Of a stretch of DNA of 64,000 nucleotides, positions 10,205-21,870 are shown one piece after another (within the stretch, counting starts at the first letter, position 1; each line of letters opens with the position of its first letter). The translations under genes and the position numbers were made by a program. The stretch is from positions 25,766,233-25,830,232 of the forward strand of contig CM036764.1 in NCBI GenBank assembly GCA_020796225.1. Direction: 5' to 3'. The notes beneath the pieces are model-generated. The model was given only the letters and a program-made list of their open reading frames with translations, did not search any database and had not been told where the DNA came from. Source of the DNA: Arion vulgaris. Lineage: Eukaryota; Mollusca; Gastropoda; Stylommatophora; Arionidae.

Positions 10205-13200
10205 TGCAGTCTCATCTATATTGTCATTAATTACACATTTCTACATAGTTTTATTGCAGTCTCATCTATATTGTCATTAATTACACATTTCTACATAGTT
10301 TTATTGCAGTCTCATCTATATTGTCATTAATTACCATTTCTACATAGTTTTACTGCAGTCTCATCTATATTGTCATTAATTACACATTTCTACATAGTTT
10401 TAGTGCAGTCTCATCTATATTGTCATTAATTACTCATTTCTACATAGTTTTACTGCAGTCTCATCTATATTGTCATTAATTACTCATTTCTACATAGTTT
10501 TACTGCAGTCTCATCTATATTGTCATTAATTACACATTTCTACATAGTTTTACTGCAGTCTCATCTATATTGTCATTAATTACCATTTCTACATAGTTTT
10601 ACTACAGTCTCATCTATATTGTCATTAATTACACATTTCTACATAGTTTTACTGCAGTCTCATCTATATTGTCATTAATTACACATTTCTACATAGTTTT
10701 ACTGCAGTCTCATCTATATTGTCATTAATTACCATTTCTACATAGTTTTACTGCTGTCTCATCTATATTGTCATTAATTACACATTTCTACATAGTTTTA
10801 CTACAGTCTCATCTATATTGTCATTAATTACACATTTCTACATAGTTTTACTGCAGTCTCATCTATATTGTCATTAATTACACATTTCTACATAGTTTTA
10901 CTGCAGTTTCATCTATATTGTCATTAATTACTCATTTCTACATAGTTTTACTGCAGTCTCATCTATATTGTCATTAATTACTCATTTCTACATAGTTTTA
11001 CTGCAGTCTCATCTATATTGTCATTAATTACACATTTCTACATAGTTTTACTGCAGTTTCATCTATATTGTCATTAATTACTCATTTCTACATAGTTTTA
11101 TTGCAGTCTCATCTATATTGTCATTAATTACCATTTCTACATAGTTTTACTGCAGTCTCATCTATATTGTCATTAATTACACATTTCTACATAGTTTTAC
11201 TGCAGTCTCATCTATATTGTCATTAATTACACATGTCTACATAGTTTTACTGCAGTTTCATCTATATTGTCATTAATTACACATTTCTACATAGTTTTAC
11301 TGCAGTCTCATCTATATTATCATTAATTACTCATTTCTACATAGTTTTACTGCAGTCCCATCTATATTGTCATTAATTACCATTTCTACATAGTTTTACT
11401 GCAGTCTCATCTATATTGTCATTAATTACACATTTCTACATAGTTTTACTGCAGTCTCATCTATATTGTCATTAATTACACATTTCTACATAGTTTTACT
11501 GCAGTCTCATCTATATTGTCATTAATTACCATTTCTACATAGTTTTACTGCAGTCTCATCTATATTGTCATTAATTACCATTTCTACATAGTTTTACTGC
11601 AGTCCCATCTATATTGTCATTAATTACACATTTCTACATAGTTTTACTGCAGTCCCATCTATATTGTCATTAATTACCATTTCTACATAGTTTTACTGCA
11701 GTCTCATCTATATTGTCATTAATTACCATTTCTAAAAAGTTTTACTGCAGTCTCATCTATATTGTCATTAATTACCATTTCTACATAGTTTTACTGCAGT
11801 CTCATCTATATTGTCATTAATTACTCATTTCTACATAGTTTTACTGCAGTTTCATCTATATTGTCATTAATTACCATTTCTACATAGTTTTACTGCAGTC
11901 TCATCTATATTGTCATTAATTACACATTTCTACATAGTTTTACTGCAGTCTCATCTATATTGTCATTAATTACACATTTCTACATAGTTTTACTGCAGTC
12001 TCATCTCTATTGTCATTAATTACTCATTTCTACATAGTTTTACTGCAGTCTCATCTATATTGTCATTAATTACTCATTTCTACATAGTTTTACTGCAGTC
12101 TCATCTATATTGTCATTAATTACTCATTTCTACATAGTTTTACTGCAGTCTCATCTATATTGTCATTAATTACTAATTTCTACATAGTTTTACTACAGTC
12201 TCATCTATATTGTCATTAATTACACATTTCTACATAGTTTTACTGCAGTCTCATCTATATTGTCATTAATTACTCATTTCTACATAGTTTTATTGCAGTC
12301 TCATCTATATTGTCATTAATTACCATTTCTACATAGTTTTATTGCAGTCTCATCTATATTGTCATTAATTACCATTTCTACATAGTTTTACTGCAGTCTC
12401 ATCTATATTGTCATTAATTACTCATTTCTACATAGTTTTATTGCAGTCTCATCTATATTGTCATTAATTACTCATGTCTACATAGTTTTACTGCAGTCTC
12501 ATCTATATTGTCATTAATTACCATTTCTACATAGTTTTATTGCAGTCTCATCTATATTGTCATTAATTACCATTTCTACATAGTTGTATTGCAGTCTCAT
12601 CTATATTGTCATTAATTACCATTTCTACATAGTTTTACTGCAGTCTCATCTATATTGTCATTAATTACCATTTCTACATAGTTTTACTGCAGTCTCATCT
12701 ATATTGTCATTAATTACTCATTTCTACATAGTTTTACTGCAGTCTCATCTATATTGTCATTAATTACTCATTTCTACATAGTTTTATTGCAGTCTCATCT
12801 ATATTGTCATTAATTACTCATTTCTACATAGTTTTACTGCAGTCTCATCTATATTGTCATTAATTACACATTTCTACATAGTTTTACTGCAGTTTCATCT
12901 ATATTGTCATTAATTACCATTTCTACATAGTTTTATTGCAGTCTCATCTATATTGTCATTAATTACACATTTCTACATAGTTTTACTACAGTCTCATCTA
13001 TATTGTCATTAATTACACATTTCTACATAGTTTTACTGCAGTCTCATCTATATTGTCATTAATTACACATTTCTACATAGTTTTACTGCAGTTTCATCTA
13101 TATTGTCATTAATTACTAATTTCTACATAGTTTTACTGCAGTTTCATCTATATTGTCATTAATTACTCATTTCTACATAGTTTTACTGCAGTCTCATCTA

Positions 13201-14708
13201 TATTGTCATTAATTACACATTTCTACATAGTTTTATTGCAGTCTCATCTATATTGTCATTATTACCATTTCTACATAGTTCTATTGCAGTCTCATCTATA
13301 TTGTCATTAATTACACATTTCTACATAGTTTTACTGCAGTCTCATCTATATTGTCATTAATTACACATTTCTACATAGTTTTATTGCAGTTTCATCTATA
13401 TTGTCATTAATTACCATTTCTACATAGTTTTACTGCAGTCTCATCTATATTGTCATTAATTACCATTTCTACATAGTTTTACTGCAGTCTCATCTATATT
13501 GTCATTAATTACTCATTTCTACATAGTTTTACTGCAGTCTCATCTATATTGTCATTAATTACACATTTCTACATAGTTTTACTGCAGTCTCATCTATATT
13601 GTCATTAATTACACATTTCTACATAGTTTTACTACAGTCTCATCTATATTGTCGTTAATTACCATTTCTACATCGTTTTACTGCAGTCTCATCTATATTG
13701 TCATTAATTACTCATTTCTACATAGTTTTATTGCAGTTTCATCTATATTGTCATTAATTACACATTTCTACATAGTTTTACTGCAGTCTCATCTATATTG
13801 TCATTAATTACTAATTTCTACATAGTTTTACTGCAGTCTCATCTATATTGTCATTAATTACACATTTCTACATAGTTTTACTGCAGTCTCATCTATATTG
13901 TCATTAATTACACATTTCTACATAGTTTTACTACAGTCTCATCTATATTGTCATTAATTACCATTTCTACATAGTTTTACTGCAGTCTCATCTATATTGT
14001 CATTAATTACTCATTTCTACATAGTTTTACTGCAGTCTCATCTATATTGTCATTAATTACCATTTCTACATAGTTTTACTGCAGTCTCATCTATATTGTC
14101 ATTAATTACCATTTCTACATAGTTTTACTGCAGTCTCATCTATATTGTCATTAGTTACACATTTCTACATAGTTTTACTGCAGTTTCATCTATATTGTCA
14201 TTAATTACTCATTTCTACATAGTTTTACTGCAGTCTCATCTATATTGTCATTAATTACACATTTCTACATAGTTTTACTGCAGTCTCATCTATATTGTCA
14301 TTAATTACTCATTTCTACATAGTTTTATTGCAGTCTCATCTATATTGTCATTAATTACCATTTCTACATAGTTTTACTGCAATCTCATCTATATTGTCAT
14401 TAATTACCATTTCTACATAGTTTTATTGCAGTTTCATCTATATTGTCATTAATTACACATTTCTACATAGTTTTACTGCAGTCTCATCTATATTGTCATT
14501 AATTACACATTTCTACATAGTTTTACTGCAGTCTCATCTATATTGTCATTAATTACTCATTTCTACATAGTTTTACTGCAGTCTCATCTATATTGCCATT
14601 AATTACACATTTCTACATAGTTTTACTGCAGTCTCATCTATATTGTCATTAATTACACATTTCTACATAGTTTTACTGCAGTCTCATCTATATTGTCATT
14701 AATTACCA
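10205..14708. repeat. 50-bp satellite array, about 90 units
   Basis: The unit is 49-50 bp and runs TCTCATCTATATTGTC, ATTAATTAC, then ACATTTC, TACATAGTTTTACTGCAG. Variants fall in fixed places: ACACATTTC, ACTCATTTC, ACTAATTTC or ACCATTTC (one base shorter), CTGCAG versus TTGCAG or CTACAG, and TCTC versus TTTC or TCCC. Most units contain a PstI site. The 50-bp period is not a multiple of three, so no long frame forms. The array is flanked by LINE and SINE sequence. Confidence 0.97.
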
Positions 14709-14751
14709 CCATTATAAAGAAAGTTAATAGAATATGTTAGCTTGAGCATAG

Positions 14752-14990
14752 TTTCTTCTTCATCGACTGCTCCATTTCGACAACTTGTTAACCACTCTTT
14801 GTGATTTATATGTCTAAGAGAGATTGTACGTTGTGCCAGTTATGCGCATACAATTAGGCCAGCACATCCGATTTCTGCGACACTTTTGATTTACCAGGTA
14901 GCTTCCTAGACCCCTACCTCAGTCGTCTCGTACGACATGCTTTGTAGATCGCAGTGTTACTATTCTTGCTTCCTTGAGAGTCCGGCAAAG
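14752..14990 (-). mobile_element. SINE-B copy
   Basis: Read on the minus strand: ATAGTAACACTGCGA, CATGTCGTACGAGACGACT, AGGAAGCTACC, CGCAGAAATCGGATGTGCTGG, GCACAACGTACAATC, GTTAACAAGTTGTCGA, then an oligo-GAA tail (TTCTTCTTC at the left end). Other copies: 33325, 37898, 46605, 48034, 57738 and 63960. Confidence 0.85.
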
Positions 14991-15249
14991 CACAGGCGGG
15001 AACTTATTGTAAAAAGGGCAGAAAACAGACAGCTTAAAATTGCATACTAAAAAAAAGGTAAAAGGGGAAGAGCTCAAGAGACAGAACAAGAAAACTATGA
15101 AGAGATAACATTGACGTAGATCGAGAAATACTAGAAGTCAACAATGCGGAAGAGAAAGCCTAGAGAGTAACAGAGATTAACAGAGATGAATGGAGACTGG
15201 TGATATATGTAACAATGAACCTCAAAGACCCAGAAAGCCGAAGACGAGG

Positions 15250-15410
15250 AAGAATATAATGATCTTAGAAAGATATTAAAAGGATAGGTAAAACATGGAA
15301 AGAATTGGAAGGGATGGCAAGAGAGAAGAAGATCTGGAAGACGTTTGTTGAAGATCTGTTCTCCGTTGCGAGTTGAAAGTGGAAGAAGAAGAAGAAGAAA
15401 CTTGCTGGTT
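15250..15410 (+). mobile_element. LINE 3' tail with GAA repeats
   Basis: Reads as a degraded DIKRIGKTWKELEGMA-type segment, then TTTGTTGAAGATCTGT and GAGTTGAAAGTG followed by a GAA repeat. The same 3' end is at 48815-48935 (minus) and 63600-63680. Confidence 0.65.
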
Positions 15411-15551
15411 ACACAGACAATTTAAAAATTGTGTATCTGTTAGCACATGTTTCATCATAAGTGTTTTGATTAATCTTGTGAATTGTATCTTTCATTAGCT
15501 GTTACTGTAACCGAATGGAACTATCACTATAGTTGACTTCTTTACCAGATG

Positions 15552-15715
15552 CAGTGGCGGCTCTTCATTAAGGGCTAGTGGGGCCGGGTCACACCAAAAA
15601 TAATGTAGAACGTGTATTTATTTTTTATACATTAAAATATAGCAACCCAAAACCATGATTTATCCGGGGAAAAATGTCTGGCCCCACCAACAAAAATGAT
15701 CACGAACCGCCACTG
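15552..15715. mobile_element. 164-bp hAT-type MITE with 8-bp TSD
   Basis: The ends are CAGTGGCGGCTC and its near-complement AACCGCCACTG. ACCAGATG is duplicated exactly at 15544-15551 and 15716-15723. A second copy is at 62015-62179. Eight-bp TSDs and CAGTG-type termini identify a hAT derivative; it has no coding capacity. Confidence 0.92.
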
Positions 15716-15742
15716 ACCAGATGTATGTAACGATGTAGCAGT

Positions 15743-15992
15743 TGAAATGAAAATAGTTGCATATCCTTTACAGGACTTCACCATCAAGCATAATAAACTA
15801 GTCGTGGATTTTCTAGACAACACTTATACGTTTAGTAGTGTGCCATTGTTTTCTGAACGATGAGGTCTATTTTAACAGTTCGTAAAATTCCCCAGGAACA
15901 AATTTTCTTTGCAAACTTGTCCACCGCTGAGTTTGAACCAGGTACGCTTGGGTTGGGATCGAGCTCACTACCGCTTAAGCCACAGACGTCCA
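15743..15992 (-). mobile_element. SINE-E copy
   Basis: The minus strand has CTTAAGCGGTAGTGAGCTCGA (A box), CCAGGTTCAAACTC (B box), AATAGACCTCA, AATGGCACACTACTAAACG, GTCTAGAAAATCCACGAC and TCCTGTAAAGGATATGC. Full-length except for minor changes. The 40-bp array starts right at its 5' end. Confidence 0.85.
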
Positions 15993-16590
15993 TAATGTAT
16001 CAGTTAGTACATTTCAATTGAATACGATACTGTAATATATCAGTTAGTACATTTAAATTCAATACGATAATGTAATATATCAGTTAGTACATTTAAATTC
16101 AATACGATACTGTAATATATCAGTTAGTACATTCAAATTGAATACGATACTGTAATGTATCAGTTAATACATTCAAATTGAATACGATACTGTAATATAT
16201 CAGTTAGTACATTTAAATTCAATACGATACTGTAATATATCAGTTAGTACATTCAAATTGAATACGATACTGTAATGTATCAGTGGCGTCTGTGGCCTAG
16301 GGGTTAGTGACTCGGTCTATTAACCCCGACGTTCTGAGTTCGAATCACGCTGCGGACAGTTTGCTTGCAAATTGTTTCCGTTGATTTTAACAAAGGACGA
16401 TGGCGCCACCCGTTCAGAAAGCAATGGCAAACTACTGAACGTATAAGTGGTGCCTAGAAAATCAACGACTGTGTTTACTGTGGTTGATGGCTACGTCCTT
16501 TGGGATATGCCACGATTTTCATTTTTCAATGTATCATTCAAATTGAATACGATACTGTAATGTATCAGTTAATACATTTAAATTGAATAC
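15993..16590. repeat. 40-bp array, about 8 units, split by a SINE
   Basis: The unit is AATATATCAGTTAGTACATT followed by TAAATTCAATACGATACTGT. Seven units precede and about one and a half follow the SINE-D insertion at 16284-16527. Positions vary between GTATCAG/ATATCAG and ATTC/ATTG. Confidence 0.92.
16284..16527 (+). mobile_element. SINE-D copy inserted in tandem array
   Basis: The head GGCGTCTGTGGCCTAGGGGTTAG (A box) and GAGTTCGAATCAC (B box) is tRNA-like. The body has CAGAAAGCAATGGCAAACTACTGAACG, GTGCCTAGAAAATCAACGAC and TGATGGCTACGTCC. AATGTATCA flanks both sides, fitting a 9-bp TSD, although it is also part of the array unit. Confidence 0.88.
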
Positions 16591-17045
16591 ATGAAAGAGC
16601 CAATAGTATAGCTGAAATTTAACAACAGTATTCTGAACAACCTCTACCCGGTTAATAAAACAAATCCTTTACATTTTACCATCTAACAATGACATTGAAG
16701 ATATTCGATTGTGCCTTGTAGTTCGAGTTCATGCACTACTGTTGAGACTGTCATGTGTAACAAAAAAAAGGTAATCGGAGAACACATGATTATTCATAAA
16801 AATGCACGGATAATAATCGTAAAAATAAATCAATCATCTTTGACGACATGCTTCATTGCGTTCAATTATCCCATCCTTTTCCTTTTGATTACGGCACTTG
16901 AACCGTGCAAGAAAATAACACGAAACACAAACACAATTTGCGTGACGTCTTGCTTTATTACTGTACTAATCTTCTCTTGTTGTTGGCATTTTTTCTACGT
17001 GTTATAAATAAACGTGAAGTTGAGATGTATACTTTGTTTTGTAAG
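16591..17045. other. no recognised feature
   Basis: Contains a 98-codon plus frame (16711-17007) with no family signature. I do not call it a gene. Confidence 0.45.
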
Positions 17046-17309
17046 CAATCATTGCTGACTTAAAGCGTTCGCGTTTATGAACGACATTACTATAATTGTA
17101 ATCATTGCTGACTAGATAAGTTTACGTTTATGAACGACGTTACTATGATTGTAATCATTGCTGACTAGATAAGTTTACGTTTATGAACGACGTTAGTATG
17201 ATTGTAATCATTGCTGACTAGATAAGTTTACGTTTATGAACGACGTTAGTATGATTGTAATAATTGCTGACTAGATAAGTTTACGTGAATGAACGACGTT
17301 ACTATAATT
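17046..17309. repeat. 53-bp array, 5 units
   Basis: The unit is AATCATTGCTGACTAGATAAG, TTTACGTTTATGAACGACGTT, ACTATGATTGT. The first and last units are the most diverged, the usual pattern for an array homogenised from the middle. Confidence 0.92.
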
Positions 17310-17313
17310 CCGT

Positions 17314-17970
17314 GGTTCTCAAAGGATATGTCCATTCGCACCAATGTGCCCGGTGAGTAGTGGTTCATTTACTATACCGTATATTACAGGAACCACTGCT
17401 CCCGTGACATTCCTAGGTGCACCCTAGGGAATATTCAGATCAGGGGTCGACAACACGGTACCAGCGGGCACAAGGGTAAACAATCGCCAAAATACATCAG
17501 GCCCCATGCTTCTCTTAGGCAGAAATTAAATGATAAATAAAGGTCTGTAGCATTTACCAGTTATATCTGTATTTCTTTGCTTTTATCATCTTATTAACTA
17601 AATTGTTGTGTATAGTGCGCCAACGATTTGTTGTAGGATTTCAAGTATGCCACGAGCCAACGATTTTTTTTATGATTTCAAGTGTTCCACGAGTCAACGA
17701 TTTGTTGTAGGATTTCAAGTGCCACGAGCCAACGATTTGTTGTATGATTTCGGTGCACGAGCCAACGATTTGTTGTAGGATTTCAAGTATGCCATGAGCC
17801 AACGATTTGTTGTAGGATTTCGGTGCCACGAGTCAACGATTTGTTGTAGGATTTCAAGTATGCCACGAGTCAACGATTTGTTGTAGGATTTCAAGTGTGC
17901 CACGAGCCAACGATTTGTTGTTGGATTTCAAGTGTGTCACGACTTCAAAACATTTTAGAACCACTACCAT
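17314..17970. mobile_element. possible hAT remnant containing an array
   Basis: CGTGGTTCTCAAAGG near 17315 and TTTTAGAACCACT near 17955-17967 resemble inverted hAT ends. Flanks TATAATTC and CCATAATC are similar but not identical, so the TSD is doubtful. The interior is largely the 36-bp array. Confidence 0.35.
17615..17945. repeat. 32-37-bp array, about 9 units
   Basis: The unit is CAACGATTTGTTGTAGGATTTC followed by AAGTATGCCACGAGC, with variable loss of the AAGTAT part. Overlapping minus-strand frames are products of the repeat. Confidence 0.9.
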
Positions 17971-18335
17971 AATCATTGATCCAAAACATTTTTGTGCACT
18001 TCTGAAATGTTCAAGTATTTTATCAAATGTTATCGTTTGTTGTTTTGTGTTGCATGTTATTTATTAGAACGTTGCTATTAACACAGTCCAACTGAAAGAC
18101 TAGATCTCTAGTGAGTTTACTCTTCTTCACAGTAATCGTAACCAATAATTCCTTTATGCCTGATTGCTACTGTTGTCTTGGTCGTACTTTCTTTCGTCTG
18201 TCAAGAGATAACTCTTCTTCTTTAAACGTGTTCAGCCATCGATTTGTACATTTTTAAAGTAGTTAGTGGTCAAACTGAGTCCATGTACATCTCCATATAG
18301 TTTGTCTTGGACTGATATGGGGATTGGTCATGTTT
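17971..18335. other. no recognised feature
   Basis: No coding signature, tRNA-like box or repeat identified. Confidence 0.45.
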
Positions 18336-19020
18336 TTTTTTTCTGTTCACTGTATTTTGGACATTCTTGAATTATGTGTGTCTCTGTTTGGACGTTCTTG
18401 CAATATGTATGTCTCTGTTTGGACATTCTTGCAATATGTATGTCTCTGTTTGGACAATCTTGCAATATGTGTCTCTGTTTGGATAATTTTGCAATATATG
18501 TGTCTCTGTTTGGACAGTCATGCAATATGTGTGTCTCTGTGTGGACGTTATTGCAATATATGTGTCTCTGTTTGGATATTCTTGCAATATGTGTGTCTCT
18601 GTTTGGACAATCTTGCAATATGTGTCTCTGTTTGGATAATCTTGCAATATATGTCTCTGTTTGGACAGTCATGCAATATGTGTGTCTCTGTTTGGACAAT
18701 CTTGCAATATGTGTCTCTGTTTGGATAATCTTGCAATATATGTCTCTGTTTGGACGTTATTGCAATATATGTGTCTCTGTTTGGATATTCTTGCAATATG
18801 TGTGTCTCTGCTTGGACATTCTTCCGATATGTGTGTCTCTCTTTGGACATTCTTGCAATATGTGTGTCCCTGTTTGGACATTCTTGCAATATGTGTGTCT
18901 CTGTTTGGACATTCTTGCAATATATGTGTCTCTGTTTGGACATTCTTGCAATATATGTCTCTGTTTGAACATTCATGCAATATTTGTGTCTCTGTTTGGA
19001 AATTCTTGAAATATGTGTGT
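18336..19020. repeat. 29-31-bp array, about 22 units
   Basis: The unit is ATGTGTGTCTCTGTTTGG followed by ACATTCTTGCAAT, alternating with a two-base-shorter form. Mixed lengths shift frame, so overlapping pseudo-frames of up to 211 codons appear on both strands. These Cys/Leu-rich and Gln/Arg-rich frames are artefacts. Confidence 0.95.
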
Positions 19021-19142
19021 CTCTGTCACCTTGATGGTGCCACACGTGCATATGTCAGAAGGGTCTATTTTGTACTTGTAGAGATAACGCTGATATTCTT
19101 CTATTTAGTTTTTCTAATCATATCCCAATCTCACAGCGTCAT
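19021..19142 (-). mobile_element. LINE remnant, part split off by the hAT insertion
   Basis: The sequence up to CTCACAGCGTCATGATAGG aligns with TTGCCTCACAGCGTCAGGATAAG at about 30783 in the minus-strand LINE remnant there. The other part continues at 22859 beyond the hAT element. Confidence 0.6.
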
Positions 19143-19240
19143 GATAGGAACAGAGCCGGATTAGACCAGCGCGGGGCCCGTAGCAAATTTTAGCGCGGGG
19201 CCCTAAGTTTTGTATGATAATAAATAATAAAACATAAATT

Positions 19241-21870
19241 TTACAAACAAACTTGTCTCGATTTAATGTGAGCAAATTTAGAGATAATACTAGACAAATC
19301 AATTTCTCTAAGTAAATTACATTCAATGTTCATTAAGGTGAGGTTATTTAGACGATCTTGTCCCATCATGTTTCTTAACTCACTTTTATACGCTTTAATG
19401 TTGAAAAGAACGTTCTCCGCTGCAGTTAGTAATCATTAAAGACAAGTAAATTCGTAAGACTATTTCTACATTTGGGAAACACGACTCTAATGAATTTTCC
19501 ATTATAAGTTTATAAAATTGCAGTTCAAGGGCCTCATTCTTTTCGTTGCTAATAGCAGCAGCTACATTAGTTTTAAGAAGTTCAGCGAACTGCACAAGTT
19601 CGTCGCCTAGGCTTTCTTCCAAATCCTCTTGGTAAGAGCTGACAATATTTGGAGTTCTTTTCAAGATCTCTTCTGCTGTAAGAGATTTTAACTGCCGAAA
19701 TGTTCCAAATACATCAGTCACTCTATGGTACGCTTCCATGCGTTTAGCTAAGGCAGAGAGTACATTATCAATTATGACAATAAACACCTGACTTTCAAAT
19801 TTTTGTTTGGGTGTTTGATTTTCTACAACTTCATCGAGCGTAGTAGAGCCACTAAAATCGTCGTACTTAGTATTTCGCTTGCGTCGTCGTGAAGTTTGTT
19901 GCTGATATTCTTGACAGTGAGTCAAGATTTTGGCTTTGGCCTCAATATCTGAAAATGTAGGCCGCATTGCTTGAACGTACCCGTGTAACGATTCATAAAG
20001 AGCATATATGAAGCGCTAGACGCTTGCAAGCGTTCTAGAATTCCGTTCCATAAAATGCTAACTATTCCCGTTTCCAACTTACTCATCTCCAAAACTAGCC
20101 CATAGCTGATTACGACACTCTACCTTTTGATCCATGTTATTTGAGATGTCATCCAACACTTGTTTGATAATGGTAAAACCACATAAAAGTGCTTTTGTCG
20201 CATCAGCTCGGGAAGACCACCTGGTGTCCGACAGTCTCTTCAAAGTCGGAGTTTTGAACCTGTATCTTCCAGTGCTTTTGTAAGAATGCCCCATCGATAG
20301 GTAGAAGCGGAAAAGAATGTATAGAGACTTTCAACAAAATCGAAAAAATGGATGCTTCTATACAACATTCTGCAGCACACTTCGCAACCAAATTCAGTGA
20401 ATGTGCAAAGCAGGAATGTATTCTGCGTACTTATTTATCTCCTTAATGCGTGCTTGTAAGCCGTTGTATTTCCCACTCATGTTGCTGGCATTGTCATAGC
20501 TTTGACCGCGACAGTCTTTGATATCAATGCCATTTTCCTTTAAAAATCAAGTAAACTTTGGTCGAGTTGTTCAGCAGTATGACCTTCCATATCCAAGAAC
20601 TTCACAAACCTTTCCACTGGTCCAGATGGTAACACATAGCGCACTATTAGAGTGAGTTGGTCCACATGCGAAATGTCTGGAGTAGAGTCCAGTGATACGG
20701 AATAGTACTTGCATTTCTTAATTTCGCAAATAATATGATCCAGTAAGCTTGATGCAATTAGATGGATAAATTCCTCACATGTTGTTTTTGATAAGCATGA
20801 TGTATGTCCCTTTCCTTTATTTGCATAAGTATTTATATGCTGAGCCAGAAAAATGTCAAATTTGGCTATTAATTCCAACAAACCTAAATAATTTCCATTA
20901 TTAGGTGAACCAATAATTTCATCCCTACCCCGAAATGCAAGACCTCGTTCTGCTAAAAATTGGATTACTGAAGTAATTCGCTCCAAAAATGTCCGCCAAT
21001 ATGTTTGTTCGGTCTCAATTTGGCTTACAAGTTGAGAATCGACACGAGCATCTTTCTTTTGCAAACTAACAGAGAAATTATCGCTTGTCTATTGGAGGTG
21101 CTTTCTTCATGTCTTTTCAACAAATTATTTGCGTTTTTCCAATCGTCAAATCCTTCTTTCGTAAACCGTGACGAACAGTCTGAATCAGTAACTTTGCAAA
21201 CAAAACAGAAAAGTTGTCCTTTAGTTTCTGAATAACACAACCAATCTCTCACATGAGTTTTGTTTATTGGTTTATGTGTATGTGTGAAAAACGATTTTCG
21301 ACAAATTCGTGGATTGTTTTCTTTATCGTATGTTTTTTTTGGAAGACAAGAAATCACTGTTCATATGTTGCACTTCGCTGCTTCCTTCGCAATCCAATAA
21401 TCTCGATTGAAGTTGATTGGCCATTCACCAATATCGTTGGAGTACATTTTATTTTCGTTGTGCTTTTGGCTTGTAGAAGATGTTGCTACATTGGAAGCAT
21501 GTGCTGTGCTTTCTGCCTCTCTTTGGCTTGAAAATGATATGGTTAAATTGGAAGGACTTGCTGTACATTCGACTTCAGTTTGTCTTGTGGAAAATGTGGC
21601 TAAATCGTGAAGAGTTGCTGATCTTAATATTGGTAATGATGATTGTTCTATATCACTATCGTCATCTACTATACTGTGAGACGCGACTTCTATATTTTCT
21701 GCTTCGATTTCTTTGGATTCAGCACCATTACACACGACATTAAAAAATTCAGACAGTTTGCGTGTTTTTGATACAAGAACTTGGTTATATTTTTCCTTTT
21801 CATCTTGTGCTTTACGCTTTGCACTTCCAGAAGCGTAATGTCGACCCGTATCTCTGGCTCTGCTGCTCAT
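19241..21870 (-). pseudogene. hAT transposase (TTF zinc-finger/ZMYM1-like class)
   Basis: In order on the minus strand: a Ser/Thr-rich N-terminus (from 21870); a TTF-type zinc-finger segment RDWLCYSETKGQLFCFVCK; WRTFLERITSVI; the catalytic-domain blocks YYSVSLDSTPDISH and GQSYDNASNMSG; CFAHSLNLV; LKRLSDTRWSSR; and the C-terminal dimerisation motif ITNCSGERSF with TLKRIKSELRN in a shifted frame. The reading would end at 19241, giving roughly 870 residues, normal for this class. Defects are an in-frame TGA at 21361-21363 and frame changes near 21060, 20540, 20415, 20300-20350, 20000-20080 and 19400. Some breaks lie in homopolymers and could be sequencing errors, but the total argues for a pseudogene. 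The start ATG is the first Met upstream of the conserved region. Confidence 0.9.

Noticed and set aside
10205..14708. CRISPR array
   Set aside because: Whole units repeat with no unique spacers, no cas genes are present, and the context is eukaryotic. The same holds for 33618-35652.
16711..17007. 98-codon ORF
   Set aside because: No recognisable domain and isolated among repeats.
18374..19051. 211-codon plus and 167-codon minus ORFs rich in Cys/Leu or Gln/Arg
   Set aside because: They lie wholly in the 29-31-bp array, overlap in several frames, and have no non-repeat domain.
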